64,000 nucleotides of DNA from positions 2,852,001 through 2,916,000 of the forward strand of contig NZ_CP078091.1 of NCBI RefSeq assembly GCF_025917005.1, written 5' to 3'. Below the pieces are notes generated by a model that saw only the letters and a list, made by a program, of their open reading frames with translations, did no database searches and had not been told where the DNA came from. A program made the translations under genes and the position numbers. Shown here piece by piece: positions 34,673 to 43,749 of this stretch. The DNA is from Porphyrobacter sp. ULC335 (GTDB taxonomy: Bacteria; Pseudomonadota; Alphaproteobacteria; Sphingomonadales; Sphingomonadaceae). Position 1 is the stretch's first letter. The number at the start of each line of letters is the position of its first letter.

Positions 34673-35269
34673 ATGAGCAACATTCTCTACGTCACCGCCA
34701 GCATCCGTTCGGACACCGATTCGATCTCGCGCGGGCTGGGTCAGCGGATTGTCGATGGCCTCGCCGCGAAGTCCGACGCCAGCGTCACCACCCGCGATCT
34801 CGCCGCCAACGACCTGCCCTATGTCAGCGCGGAACGCTTCGGCGCGAACCTTACTGCGGCAGCCGACCGCACGCCGGAACAGGCGCAGCTGGCCGCGATT
34901 GCCGACACGCTGATCGCTGAATTGCAGGCCGCCGAAACCATCGTCATCGCCTCGCCGATCTACAATTTCGGTGCGCCTGCCACGCTGAAAGCCTGGGCCG
35001 ATCTGGTCGCCCGCGCCGGGACGACGTTCCACTACACCGCCAACGGCCCCGAAGGCCTGCTGAAGGGCAAGAAGGCCTATCTCGCCATCGCCAGCGGCGG
35101 GACGCCGGTGGGTAGCGATGTCGACTTCATGAGCCGCTGGCTGACCTTCTTCCTCGGCTTCCTCGGGATCACCGATGTCGAGATTGTCGCGGCGGACGGG
35201 ATCATGGGGCTGGACGGCGAAGCGAAGATCGCTGCCGCACAGGAAGCCGCGCTCAAGATTGCGGCGTGA
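34673..35269 (+). CDS. azoR: FMN-dependent NADH-azoreductase (flavodoxin fold)
   Basis: 198 aa. FMN-binding loops: ASIRSDTDSISRGLG at the N-terminus, SPIYNFGAPATLKAWADLVA and SGGTPVGSD. Reduces azo compounds and quinones in two-electron steps. Its neighbours pirin and LysR make a quinone/electrophile response cluster. Start preceded by GAAGTGAAGGAA-type ribosome binding sequence. The stop is about 60 bp before the G-run array of the parS-like element. Confidence 0.92.
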   Translation: MSNILYVTASIRSDTDSISRGLGQRIVDGLAAKSDASVTTRDLAANDLPYVSAERFGANLTAAADRTPEQAQLAAIADTLIAELQAAETIVIASPIYNFGAPATLKAWADLVARAGTTFHYTANGPEGLLKGKKAYLAIASGGTPVGSDVDFMSRWLTFFLGFLGITDVEIVAADGIMGLDGEAKIAAAQEAALKIAA

Positions 35270-35330
35270 TTGAAGGGGGGCGGTTCGCGATCATCGCGCC
35301 GCCCCCTCCTTGCCCCGATGAAGCAGGTGC

Positions 35331-35373
35331 CAGACCCCCGTTAGACCCCCTCCAGACCCCCCTTAGACCCCCG
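35331..35373 (-). repeat. G-run tandem array beside parS-like site 1
   Basis: On the minus strand GGGGGTCTAAG, GGGGGGTCTGGAG, GGGGGTCTAAC, GGGGGTCT: four G5-6 runs with 5-7 base loops. The same unit occurs at 52081-52131, again 20 bp from a parS-like palindrome. Confidence 0.85.
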
Positions 35374-35393
35374 CTAGCCCCGGTTAGCGGGGA

Positions 35394-35409
35394 TGTTTCA
35401 CGGGAAACA
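35394..35409 (-). promoter_or_regulatory. parS-like ParB-binding site 1
   Basis: TGTTTCACGGGAAACA, 15 of 16 bases matching the bacterial parS consensus TGTTTCACGTGAAACA; within the 18-bp ATGTTTC...GAAACAT. Lies between convergent azoreductase and EamA genes, 7 bp from the EamA stop. Identical 16-mer in opposite orientation at 52048-52063. Confidence 0.75.
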
Positions 35410-35416
35410 TGGCGGT

Positions 35417-36319
35417 TTACATGTCGGGCCGGGTCAGCCGCGGCTTGAAGATCGTGCGACTCGGGCGGATCACGATAATCGCCACGCCCACCAGCGCCAT
35501 TGTCCCGCCGATGATCAGCGGCCAGCCGATGGTGTCCCCCGTCAGCCACGTCCCGAAAGCGATGGTGAGCAGCGGGGTCAGCAAGGTCATCGGCACGATC
35601 AGGTTGGCATCATGCGCCTGAAACAGCCGGAAATAGGCCGAATGCGCCCCGACCGAGACGACCACCCCGGCAAACAGCACACATCCCGCGACCGCCAGCG
35701 GTGCGGCTGTAACCGCTTCAATTTGCCCGCTTTCCAGCAGCAATGTTCCCGGCAGCATCACGCCGAGCGAGGCGAGCCCTGCCCATGCCTGAAGGCTCAC
35801 CGCGCCGATATCGAGCCGCTTGACGAAGACCGAGGCGAAGGCCCCGATCAGCACTCCGGCAAAGGCGAAACCCAGCCCCACCGGATCGCCAGCGTCGGAG
35901 GGCGCACCAATGGCGAGGCCGACGCCGCCCAGCGCCAGCGCCATGCCGAGCCCGCGCCGCCAGCGCACTTCCTCGCCCAGAAACAGGATCGCAAACAGCA
36001 CCGTCAGCGGCGCACCCGACAGGTTGACGATGCCGACGGCAGAGGGACTTGCGGTCTGCAAGCCTATGAATTGCAATCCAAAACTCCCGCCGGTGATGGC
36101 AAAGCCGATCAGCAGCACCAGCGGCAGGCGCTCCGGCCGCTGCCGCAGCAACAGCGGGAACAGCACCGCCAGCACCGTTGCCGAACGCAGCACGGTGTAG
36201 AACAGCGGCGGCAGCCCCAGCGTGCTCACCGCGATCTTGCTGACCACCACATTGAGCGCCCAGGCGACATTGCAGAACAGCATGATGCCGAGCGCGGAGA
36301 GAGGCAGGCTCTTCGGCAT
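35417..36319 (-). CDS. EamA/DMT-family transporter
   Basis: 300 aa, about ten TM segments in two EamA repeats (WALNVVVSKIAVSTLGLPPL and the second half from GVLIGAFASVFVKRLDIGAV). Drug/metabolite exporter family; substrate unknown. Its start overlaps the nadE stop by one base (TGATG), suggesting coupled translation. Downstream lies the parS-like site 1. Confidence 0.92.
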   Translation of the reverse strand: MPKSLPLSALGIMLFCNVAWALNVVVSKIAVSTLGLPPLFYTVLRSATVLAVLFPLLLRQRPERLPLVLLIGFAITGGSFGLQFIGLQTASPSAVGIVNLSGAPLTVLFAILFLGEEVRWRRGLGMALALGGVGLAIGAPSDAGDPVGLGFAFAGVLIGAFASVFVKRLDIGAVSLQAWAGLASLGVMLPGTLLLESGQIEAVTAAPLAVAGCVLFAGVVVSVGAHSAYFRLFQAHDANLIVPMTLLTPLLTIAFGTWLTGDTIGWPLIIGGTMALVGVAIIVIRPSRTIFKPRLTRPDM

Positions 36320-38409
36320 CAGCTGGCAGGGGGGCCGAACACCTCGCGGACGACATCGTCAGGCAGGCTCTCGCGCAGTTCGTCACGCCACACGGTTGCC
36401 ACCGCGTCGGACGGCGCGCGCCAATCTCCGCGGGGGGAAAGCGCACCTGCCGAGGAGACCTTTGGCCCGTTGGGCAAGGCCGAACGCTTGAACTGCGAGA
36501 AGCCGAAGAACCGCGCGCAGAACTTGTCCATCCAGCGGGCGATGGTGGCCAGATCATAATCATTCTTGCTCGCATCCGGGAAGCCCGCCGGCCACAGCCC
36601 CGCCCCGCGCGCCTTCCATGCGTGCCACGCGAGAAACGCGACCTTGGAGGGCCGCTGGCCGAAGCGGATCACGTGGTGGAGGAAGAAGTCGTTGAGCTCG
36701 TAAGGGCCAACCAGCTGCTCGGTCGATTGCACCTGCCCGTCCGCACCCGGCGGCACCAGTTCCGGCGAAATCTCGGTATCGAGCACCGCGCCCAGCACCT
36801 CGCCGCAGGCATCGGTGAACTGGCCGGTCGCGATGACCCAGCGGATCAGGTACTGGATCAGCGTCTTGGGAACGCCGGAATTGACGCCGTAATGGCTCAT
36901 GTGGTCGCCCACGCCATAGGTGCACCAGCCGAGCGCCAGCTCGCTGAGATCGCCGGTGCCCACCACAAAGCCACCGTGCTGCCCGGCAAGGCGGAACAGG
37001 TAATCGGTGCGCAGCCCCGCCTGCACATTCTCGAAGGTCACATCGTGCACCGGCTCCCCGGCGGCAAAGGCGTGGCCGATATCCTCGAGCATCTTGTGCG
37101 CCGCAGGACGGATGTCGATCTCGCCCGCGGTAATTTCCATTGCCGCCATCAGCCGGTGGGCGTTGCTCTTGGTGCCATCCGAGGTGCCGAAACCGGGCAT
37201 GGTGTACCCACGAATGGTGGAGCGCGGCAGGCCCAGCCGGTCGCAGGCCTTGGCGGCAACGATCAGCGCGTGCGTGCTGTCGAGCCCGCCGGAAATACCG
37301 ATCACGAGGCTCTTCGCCCCGGTCGACTCGATCCGCCGCATCAGCGCATCGACCTGGATGTTGAAGGCTTCGTAGCAATCCTCGTCGAGCTTTTCGGGCC
37401 GGTCGGGGACGAAGGGGAAGCGCGCGACAGGGCGCACCAGGCCGATATCACCCTCGGCATAGGCATGTTCGAAGACGATCCGGCGATAAGTGTCCTCTGG
37501 CCGTCCTGCCCATTCGGCAGCATCGGCGAAAGTCTGGTTGCGCATCCGTTCTGCGGCAAGACGCTCGGTGTCGATGTCCACGACGGTAAGCTCGCCCGAA
37601 CGGTCGAAGCGCTCGCTCTGGGCGAGCAGCGTGCTCATCTCGTAGACCACGCCCTGCCCGTCCCACGCGAGATCGGTTGTGCTCTCGCCGTGCCCGCTGG
37701 CCGAATAGACATAGGCGGCGATCGCGCGGCTGGCGGAGGAGCGGCAGTGCAGATGGCGATCATCCGCGCGCCCGATGGTGACGGGCGAGGCGGACAGGTT
37801 GCACAGGATCAGCGCGCCCGCGAGCGCAGCGGTCATCCCCGGCGGGATCGGCGCCCAGAAATCTTCGCAAATCTCGACCCCGAAGCGGAAGCCGGGGAGG
37901 TTTGCGGCGGCAAACACGAGGTCGGTGCCGAACGGCACTTCCTCGCCCGCCACGCCGATCCACAGATCGGTGCAGCCGCGCCCGTGGGCGAAATGGCGCT
38001 TCTCGTAGAACTCGCGGTAGTTGGGCAGGAAGCTCTTGGGCACCACGCCGAGGATCTGCCCGTGGGCGATCACCACCGCGCAATTGTAAAGCTTGTCCGC
38101 GCGCTTCAGCGGGGCGCCGATGACCAGCACCGGGCTGAGATCGGCCGAGGCCGCCACCACCTCGGCGAGCGCCTGCTCGACCCGCTCGATCAGCGCATGC
38201 TGGAGCAGCAGATCATCGATCGCATAGGACGACAGGGTGAGTTCGGGGAACACCACCAGATCGACATTCGCCGCATGGGCCTTGCGCGCCTCGGCCAGCA
38301 CGCCCGCCGTGTTATAGGCAACGTCGGCGGGGCGGCTGCACGGGGTTGCCGTGGCCACGCGCACGAAGCCATGTTCGTGCATGTCGTAAAAGGGGTGGGC
38401 TTCGCTCAT
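36319..38409 (-). CDS. nadE: Glutamine-dependent NAD+ synthetase
   Basis: 696 aa two-domain enzyme. N-terminal nitrilase-type glutaminase with triad Glu56 (FPELTLSS), Lys125 (PKSFLPNYREFYE) and Cys181 (GVEICEDFW); C-terminal synthetase with PP-loop SGGLDS (373-378). Converts deamido-NAD to NAD using glutamine. Full length for the long, bacterial/mycobacterial-type enzyme. Leads a two-gene unit with the EamA transporter. Confidence 0.96.
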   Translation of the reverse strand: MSEAHPFYDMHEHGFVRVATATPCSRPADVAYNTAGVLAEARKAHAANVDLVVFPELTLSSYAIDDLLLQHALIERVEQALAEVVAASADLSPVLVIGAPLKRADKLYNCAVVIAHGQILGVVPKSFLPNYREFYEKRHFAHGRGCTDLWIGVAGEEVPFGTDLVFAAANLPGFRFGVEICEDFWAPIPPGMTAALAGALILCNLSASPVTIGRADDRHLHCRSSASRAIAAYVYSASGHGESTTDLAWDGQGVVYEMSTLLAQSERFDRSGELTVVDIDTERLAAERMRNQTFADAAEWAGRPEDTYRRIVFEHAYAEGDIGLVRPVARFPFVPDRPEKLDEDCYEAFNIQVDALMRRIESTGAKSLVIGISGGLDSTHALIVAAKACDRLGLPRSTIRGYTMPGFGTSDGTKSNAHRLMAAMEITAGEIDIRPAAHKMLEDIGHAFAAGEPVHDVTFENVQAGLRTDYLFRLAGQHGGFVVGTGDLSELALGWCTYGVGDHMSHYGVNSGVPKTLIQYLIRWVIATGQFTDACGEVLGAVLDTEISPELVPPGADGQVQSTEQLVGPYELNDFFLHHVIRFGQRPSKVAFLAWHAWKARGAGLWPAGFPDASKNDYDLATIARWMDKFCARFFGFSQFKRSALPNGPKVSSAGALSPRGDWRAPSDAVATVWRDELRESLPDDVVREVFGPPAS

Positions 38410-38460
38410 CCGTGCGCGTCTCCTGCTGCGCGCGGCTGTAACGCGGCGAGCGCGCGCTGC

Positions 38461-39480
38461 CTAGGCTGTCTCGCTCGCCAGATAATCGCTCGCCGCCCCG
38501 CATTCCTCCAGAAAGGCGATCAGCCCGCGTTCGGCGCGGGTCAGCCAGCGCGTCTGGCGCGGCAGCTTCAGCCCTGCGCGCCACGCCTCCTGCCCGTCGA
38601 TCCGCGCGATCACCGCCGGGTGGACATAGGAACTGCGCGCAATGGCAGGCGTATTGCCCAGCCGTTCGGCGACATGTTCGAGCATCTGGGAAAGTTTCAC
38701 ATGGCCGTCACCCTTTGCCAGCCTTTCGAAAGCGAGGCTGCTGGCATGGAAGGTCCGAAAATGCTTGGCGCTGAAATCCGCGCCCATCGTCTCGCGCAAA
38801 TAGGCATTCACATCGCCCGAGGTGACGGGGCGCACCTCGCCGTCATCGCCTTCGTAACGGAACAGATGGTCGTCTTCGGCATCGTCGAGGTCTTCCATGC
38901 GCCGCACCGCCGCAGCAAGGTCCGCATCTTTGACCTCCAGATCGTGCTCCTTGCCGCCTTTGCCGACAAAGTGGAGCCCGAGTTTGCGCTTGCCTACCTC
39001 GGCATGATCGGCGCGCAAGGTGGTTGCGCCGTAGCTGTCATTGGCCTTGGCATAGTGCTCGTTGCCGATGCGGATCGCCGACAGGTCGAGCAATCGCACC
39101 ACAGCGGCCAGCGCCCGCTCTCGCGAGACGCCGCGCCCTACGATGTCCTCCGCAACGCGCTGGCGCACCAGCGGGAGCAGCTTGCCGAAACTCGCGCAGG
39201 AGTCGTATTTCGCGCTGTCCTGCTGGGCGCGGAAATCGGGGTGGTAGCGATATTGCTTGCGCCCGGCATCGTCATAACCGGTGGCGAGGATGTGCCCGTT
39301 CGGCGCGGGGCAGAACCACGCGTCCATGTAGGCGGGCGGGAGAGCGATGGCACCCAGGCGCTTCTTTTCCTGTCCGTCGCGGATCAATGCGCCCGAGGGA
39401 TCATAATAGGCCCAGCCCTTGCCCACCCGCCTGCGGGTGATGCCGGGCAGGGCGTCGTCAACATAGACCAGCTTTTCCAT
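38461..39480 (-). CDS. DNA topoisomerase IB
   Basis: 339 aa from ATG 39480 (MEKLVYVDDALPGITRRRVG). Poxvirus-like bacterial type IB topoisomerase: N-terminal clamp domain, core with RIGNEHYAKANDSYGATTLR (Arg137), KHFRTFHAS, and the nucleophile Tyr285 in ARSSYVHPAVI. Relaxes supercoils without ATP. It is found sporadically in alphaproteobacteria. Single gene, 51 bp upstream of nadE. Confidence 0.94.
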   Translation of the reverse strand: MEKLVYVDDALPGITRRRVGKGWAYYDPSGALIRDGQEKKRLGAIALPPAYMDAWFCPAPNGHILATGYDDAGRKQYRYHPDFRAQQDSAKYDSCASFGKLLPLVRQRVAEDIVGRGVSRERALAAVVRLLDLSAIRIGNEHYAKANDSYGATTLRADHAEVGKRKLGLHFVGKGGKEHDLEVKDADLAAAVRRMEDLDDAEDDHLFRYEGDDGEVRPVTSGDVNAYLRETMGADFSAKHFRTFHASSLAFERLAKGDGHVKLSQMLEHVAERLGNTPAIARSSYVHPAVIARIDGQEAWRAGLKLPRQTRWLTRAERGLIAFLEECGAASDYLASETA

Positions 39481-39596
39481 CGCCAAGGAAATGCGCTGGA
39501 CGCGTGCGATGTTCCAGCTTGCGATAGGGCTCCGGCCACGCCAGCTAGGCATTCACGACAGCGCGCGCTTTTGCTGCGCCCAAAGGAGTAATCCGC

Positions 39597-40457
39597 ATGG
39601 CCGATGCCACTTACACCCCGCCCGCCGTCTGGAGCGCCGAAACCGTCTCCGGCGGGCGCTTTGCCAACATCAACCGCCCCACCGCAGGCGCACGCGAGGA
39701 CAAGGAACTCCCCGTCGGCGAGCAACCCTTCCAGCTCTATTCACTCGCCACGCCCAATGGCGTGAAGGCGACGATCATGCTCGAGGAGCTGATCGAGGCC
39801 GGGCACACCGGCGCGGAATATGATGCGTGGACGGTCAACATCGGGGATGGCGAACAGTTCACCAGCGGCTTTGTGGGTGTGAACCCCAATTCAAAGATCC
39901 CCGCCCTGCTCGACCGCAGCAATCCCGACGCACCCTTCCGCGTGTTCGAAAGCGGCGCGATCCTCGTCCACTTGGCCGAAAGGTTCGAGATGTTCCTGCC
40001 CGCCGATCCGGCAGCCCGCGCAGAGGTGCTGTCCTGGGTGTTCTGGCAGGTCGCCAGCGGACCTTTCATCGGCGGCGGCTTCGGCCATTTCTACGCCTAT
40101 GCGCCGGAGAAATACGAATACCCGATCAACCGCTATGCAATGGAAACAAAGCGGATCTTCGACGTCGCCGACCAGCGCCTCGGGGAAAGCCGCTTTCTTG
40201 CGGGCGACGAATACACCCTTGCCGATATCGCCAATTTCCCGTGGCTCGCCCCCTTCACGACCGGCACGATCTACAACGACGCCAACACCTTCCTGTCCAT
40301 CGACGACTACAAGAACGTCGCCCGCTGGGTGAAAGAGATCGCCGCACGCCCGGCAGTGCAGCGCGGGCGGATTGTCAACAAGGTGTGGGGCGATGAGGAC
40401 ACGCAGCTGAAGGAACGCCACTCCGCAGCCGACTTCGATGGCAAGCGGCTCGACTGA
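39597..40457 (+). CDS. yghU: Glutathione-dependent disulfide-bond oxidoreductase (YghU-type GST)
   Basis: 286 aa with an N-terminal extension before the GST fold, typical of YghU. Thioredoxin domain has YSLATPNGVKATIMLEEL, GVNPNSKIPALLD and FESGAILVHLAE. It binds two glutathiones and reduces disulfides. Start preceded by AAAGGAG. The transcript ends at the hairpin 40471-40498. Confidence 0.94.
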   Translation: MADATYTPPAVWSAETVSGGRFANINRPTAGAREDKELPVGEQPFQLYSLATPNGVKATIMLEELIEAGHTGAEYDAWTVNIGDGEQFTSGFVGVNPNSKIPALLDRSNPDAPFRVFESGAILVHLAERFEMFLPADPAARAEVLSWVFWQVASGPFIGGGFGHFYAYAPEKYEYPINRYAMETKRIFDVADQRLGESRFLAGDEYTLADIANFPWLAPFTTGTIYNDANTFLSIDDYKNVARWVKEIAARPAVQRGRIVNKVWGDEDTQLKERHSAADFDGKRLD

Positions 40458-40470
40458 GGCAATGCGAAAA

Positions 40471-40498
40471 AGGGGGCGAACAGGTGGTTTCGCCCCCT
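40471..40498 (+). terminator. Terminator hairpin after yghU
   Basis: AGGGGGCGAA (40471-40480) pairs with TTTCGCCCCCT (40488-40498), preceded by an A-run and followed by only two T, so strongest in structure rather than U-tract. Confidence 0.6.
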
Positions 40499-40525
40499 TC
40501 ACATCTGCATTCGAGCCGCTATAGA
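40498..40525 (+). promoter_or_regulatory. Promoter of tRNA-Gln
   Basis: TTCACA (40498-40503), 16-bp spacer, TATAGA (40520-40525); tRNA 5' end is 14 bp after the -10 box. The -35 overlaps the terminator tail. Confidence 0.5.
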
Positions 40526-40538
40526 GCGCCCCTCTTGC

Positions 40539-40613
40539 TGGGGCGTAGCCAAGCGGTAAGGCACCGGTTTTTGGTACCGGCATGCGAAGGTTCGAATCCT
40601 TCCGCCCCAGCCA
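40539..40613 (+). tRNA. tRNA-Gln (anticodon TTG)
   Basis: Full cloverleaf: acceptor arms TGGGGCG/CGCCCCA, D-arm AGCCAAGCGGTAAGGC, anticodon stem CCGGT/ACCGG with loop TTTTGGT (anticodon TTG), T-arm AAGGTTCGAATCCTT, encoded 3' CCA after the discriminator G. Single copy, no integrase or direct repeat nearby. Confidence 0.96.
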
Positions 40614-40660
40614 GCAATTTCTTCAGACCAGAATCGCTGACAAAGAGAAGGGTCTCCCCG

Positions 40661-41401
40661 ATGATATCCTTCGGTCGCGCTCAGCCCCCGTTTTCGCGGT
40701 TCCTGCCGTGGCTGGTCGCGGCGCTGGCCGGTGTCGCTGCGCCCGGCATGGCCATGCTGCTGCTTGGCGGAGCAAATGCGCCCACGCCGCTGGCCCTCGT
40801 GGCCGGTCCGATCCTGGCAGTCGGCCTGATGGGCGTCGGCATGATTGCAGCCGCTGCTGCCGGGCGGCTGTGGCTGGGTGTTGCACTTGCCTTGGCGACC
40901 GGCTTCGGCCTGATCGTGTTGGCCCGCGCGCTGGGCATGACACCGCTGCCGCACACGCTGTCACTCGGACTGGCCCTGATCGTCGCCAGCATCAGCTTCG
41001 CCGCGCGGGGCGCCTTGTTTGCACGCAGCGCCGCCGACAAGGGCTGGTGGGTTGCCGTTGCCGTGGTCGGTGGCGAGGCGGCAATGCTGGCGACCGCAGC
41101 GGCAAGGCCGGGCGCGTTGCCGGATTGGCTGCTGGCGCTGCTACCGGCGCAATGGGCCAGTGCGGCGATTCAGACCTCGCTCACCGGCACCGGCACGCAA
41201 GCGGCAAGTTCGGAATTGATCGCGCTTGCCGGGACAGCGGCAGCCACGTTGCTGGTGGCCCGGCTGTGGCCGCGCCGCTGGCCCTATCTGGTGATGTTCA
41301 CCGCATGGCTCGGTCTGTCCGCGCTGGTCCTGCACCGGCCTGCCCCGCCCGCGCCCCGCGCCGACCTTCCCGTGGCCACGGCACCTGCCGGGCGCGGTTG
41401 A
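40661..41401 (+). CDS. Polytopic membrane protein of unknown function
   Basis: 246 aa from ATG 40661 (MISFGRAQPPFSRFLPWLVA), about six or seven TM segments, small polar loops and an Ala/Pro tail. No conserved motif recognised. Starts 47 bp after tRNA-Gln and may share read-through transcription. The upstream frame through the tRNA is rejected. Confidence 0.8.
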   Translation: MISFGRAQPPFSRFLPWLVAALAGVAAPGMAMLLLGGANAPTPLALVAGPILAVGLMGVGMIAAAAAGRLWLGVALALATGFGLIVLARALGMTPLPHTLSLGLALIVASISFAARGALFARSAADKGWWVAVAVVGGEAAMLATAAARPGALPDWLLALLPAQWASAAIQTSLTGTGTQAASSELIALAGTAAATLLVARLWPRRWPYLVMFTAWLGLSALVLHRPAPPAPRADLPVATAPAGRG

Positions 41402-41433
41402 ACACGAACCATCAGCCCGAAGCAGGCTCGGCC

Positions 41434-42831
41434 TCAGGCAGCCGCCAGCCGCATCAGGTTCTGCACCGCCAGCGGAGCCGTGCCCCGCATCTCCTGCAAC
41501 ACCGCCACCCGAGCGGCATCGCTGCGGTCAACCGCGGCAGCCACCTTGCTGAAGCCGTCGAGCCGGCTCTGCCGCACCCATGCGCCCAGCCGCTCGTCGC
41601 CCAGCCATGCGCCCTGGTTCATCAGGTTGACGATGTTGGTAGTGAGGTAGCTCTTGAGGTCGTGCGGGAACGGCACCGTGCGGCAGAGTGCGTTCTTGGC
41701 GGCGTCATCGGGATAATGCGCCTCGACAAAGGCGATCAGCGCCGCCGAGAAACACGGCTGCGGCACGCGCACCAGTTGCGGCACGATGAGGTCGCCCTGG
41801 AAGATCGGCACCGGGGGCCGCGTTTCGACCGCGGAGGCGGTGCAATCGACATAGAGCGCGCCCGCCAGCGCCGGTTCGCTGCCGTCCTCCAGTGTGATGC
41901 TGTCCGCGCTGATCGCAAGCACGCGGCCTTTGCGCACGACATTGGTGACGCGGCGCAATTCCTCGACCTCGGCTGCGGAGATCGTGGCGTAGTGGAACAT
42001 CGTCGGCGTCACAGACCGGTCGATCCGCAGCATCAGACCCGCTTCTTCCAGCCGGGCGAAGATGTCGTCGGCACTCGTACCTTCGGCAAAGGCGCGCATC
42101 TGCGCCAACTGCCCGCCGAACACCGCGTCGAAAAACTCCAACCCCGGTTGGGTGCAGGTGCGGTTGATCAGCCAGCTTTCACGCGGCTTCACCCACTGGA
42201 TCGCATCCGCCGGCGTGCCCATCGCAAGCAGCCAGCCAACCGCATCCATCGCCGTCTTGCCCGCGCCGAGGACCACAAAGCGCGACGGACGCTCGGGCGA
42301 AAGCCACAAGCGCGGCAGTTGGCCCGGCGGGACCAGCTGCACGCCCTCGCCGACGGTAAAGCGCGGGGTGTGGGTGGCCGGGATGGTCGGGCTGTTATAG
42401 GCCGAGTTCACGGTCTTGCGGCGCACGGTGATCTGCGTTTCCTCGCCCGACATCAGCGAGACGACCCGCCCGTCCCCGCGGTATTCTGACATGGGAAGAT
42501 AGGTCACCCGGCCCGAGGGCAGCAGCTTCTGGCGCATCACCCGCTCGTAATAGCCGCTGACTTCCGCGCCCGAAGCCAGCTCGTACATACCGGCATTGGC
42601 CCCGTGGGTATCCTTGCGACCCTCGCCCAGCGCCAGTGAATTGACGCCGTAGAAGGCCGAGGGCTGATGCAACGCGACAAAGCCATAGGCGTCGTTCCAA
42701 TGCCCGCCCGGTTTGCTCTGGCGGTCGACGATGGTGACGCGGGCATCGCTCTCGTCGATCATTGTGTCGGCAAAGGCCATGCCGACAGCGCCGCCGCCGA
42801 TGATTAGATAGTCGGTTTCGATGGCTGCCAT
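41434..42831 (-). CDS. FAD/NAD(P)-binding oxidoreductase, monooxygenase-like
   Basis: 465 aa. N-terminal FAD Rossmann motif IIGGGAVGMAFADTM, a WNDAYG region, and a second nucleotide-binding motif FVVLGAGKTAMDAVG near residue 190, the two-Rossmann layout of flavin monooxygenases. The classical FMO fingerprint FxGxxxHxxxY is not evident, so the reaction is open. Divergent from a TetR gene with operator-like palindromes between, suggesting induction by a hydrophobic substrate. Confidence 0.82.
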   Translation of the reverse strand: MAAIETDYLIIGGGAVGMAFADTMIDESDARVTIVDRQSKPGGHWNDAYGFVALHQPSAFYGVNSLALGEGRKDTHGANAGMYELASGAEVSGYYERVMRQKLLPSGRVTYLPMSEYRGDGRVVSLMSGEETQITVRRKTVNSAYNSPTIPATHTPRFTVGEGVQLVPPGQLPRLWLSPERPSRFVVLGAGKTAMDAVGWLLAMGTPADAIQWVKPRESWLINRTCTQPGLEFFDAVFGGQLAQMRAFAEGTSADDIFARLEEAGLMLRIDRSVTPTMFHYATISAAEVEELRRVTNVVRKGRVLAISADSITLEDGSEPALAGALYVDCTASAVETRPPVPIFQGDLIVPQLVRVPQPCFSAALIAFVEAHYPDDAAKNALCRTVPFPHDLKSYLTTNIVNLMNQGAWLGDERLGAWVRQSRLDGFSKVAAAVDRSDAARVAVLQEMRGTAPLAVQNLMRLAAA

Positions 42832-42857
42832 GGCCTCGTGTCCTTGCTCGATGATTA

Positions 42858-42883
42858 TTTACACTGTAAATTTACAGCGTAAG
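42858..42883. promoter_or_regulatory. Tandem palindromes between oxidoreductase and TetR genes
   Basis: TTTACACTGTAAA (42858-42870, perfect palindrome around C) followed directly by TTTACAGCGTAAG (42871-42883, partial). Likely operator for the divergent TetR regulator; 26 bp upstream of the oxidoreductase start. Confidence 0.65.
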
Positions 42884-42939
42884 CTGGCGGAGTCAAGCGT
42901 CCTGCTTTATCCGGTAGCGCGCATCACGGAGCCCTGATT

Positions 42940-43524
42940 TTGTCCCGCATCCTCAGCCATGAAGACCTCACCCGCTTCCAGTCGCAGCTTTGCGATGTGG
43001 CCGAGGTGATGTTTGCCGAGCGCGGGGCCGAAAACGTCTCGATGCGCCAGATCGCCGCCGCGCTCGGGGTCAGCCCGATGACCCCCTATCGCTATTTCGC
43101 CAACCGCGAGGAGATCCTCGCCGCAGTCCGCATCCGCGGGTTCGAGCGGTTCGCGGGGGAGCTGGAGCAGACCTATGCCTCGGCTGAAGGCACGCAGCAT
43201 GAGCGGGTGATGGCAGCAGGCCGCGCCTATATCGCCTTCGGTCTGGGGAACGCCCACACCTACCGCCTGATGTTCGAGCAGGGCCAGAGCGACGACGAGA
43301 GCGATAGCCCGCTCGGCCGGGCCGTGGCGCGGGCGCGGGCGACGCTGTCAGTCTATGGCGACAGCCTGATCGCCCGCGGCATGCCCCAAGCCGAGGCGCG
43401 GGCGATGGAGACGCTGATCTGGTCGACGCTGCACGGTGCGGTCTCGCTTGAACTCGCCGCCACCTTGCCGCCCGGTTCGGCCTATGCGGTTCTGGATATG
43501 CTCGGACGCACGGCAGGGCATTGA
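42940..43524 (+). CDS. TetR-family transcriptional regulator
   Basis: 194 aa from TTG 42940 (read MSRILSHEDLTRFQSQLCDV). HTH at about residues 30-52 (SMRQIAAALGVSPMTPYRYF), C-terminal WHG-like ligand domain (FGLGNAHTYRLMFEQGQ). Divergent from the oxidoreductase gene, with operator-like palindromes in the 108-bp gap. No ATG or GTG in frame would keep the N-terminal helix, hence the TTG start. Confidence 0.87.
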   Translation: MSRILSHEDLTRFQSQLCDVAEVMFAERGAENVSMRQIAAALGVSPMTPYRYFANREEILAAVRIRGFERFAGELEQTYASAEGTQHERVMAAGRAYIAFGLGNAHTYRLMFEQGQSDDESDSPLGRAVARARATLSVYGDSLIARGMPQAEARAMETLIWSTLHGAVSLELAATLPPGSAYAVLDMLGRTAGH

Positions 43525-43749
43525 TCGCCAAGCCGAAATGCAAGTCGTTCGTCTGATCGATGAGCGATGTCTCAAAACCGACGAACCTGCGTTGTGCCGA
43601 TCCAAGTGCGCTGTTAGCCCATGCATATCTTGCAAGTGGGCTTTATCGATCATTTCCGTTTGGGGGATCCGGTGCGATAAGGCATTGCAAAACTTGGGTT
43701 GCAAAGGGGCGTGTATCTTGGTTCATAAGTTGCAGCAGGACCACTTTTA

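Noticed and set aside
36622..39591. 989-codon plus-strand frame across nadE and topoisomerase IB
   Set aside because: Covers two clearly real minus-strand genes and their gap; translation is low-complexity shadow sequence.
40539..40613. Integration site (attB) at tRNA-Gln
   Set aside because: No integrase, no repeated tRNA 3' end and no composition shift downstream.
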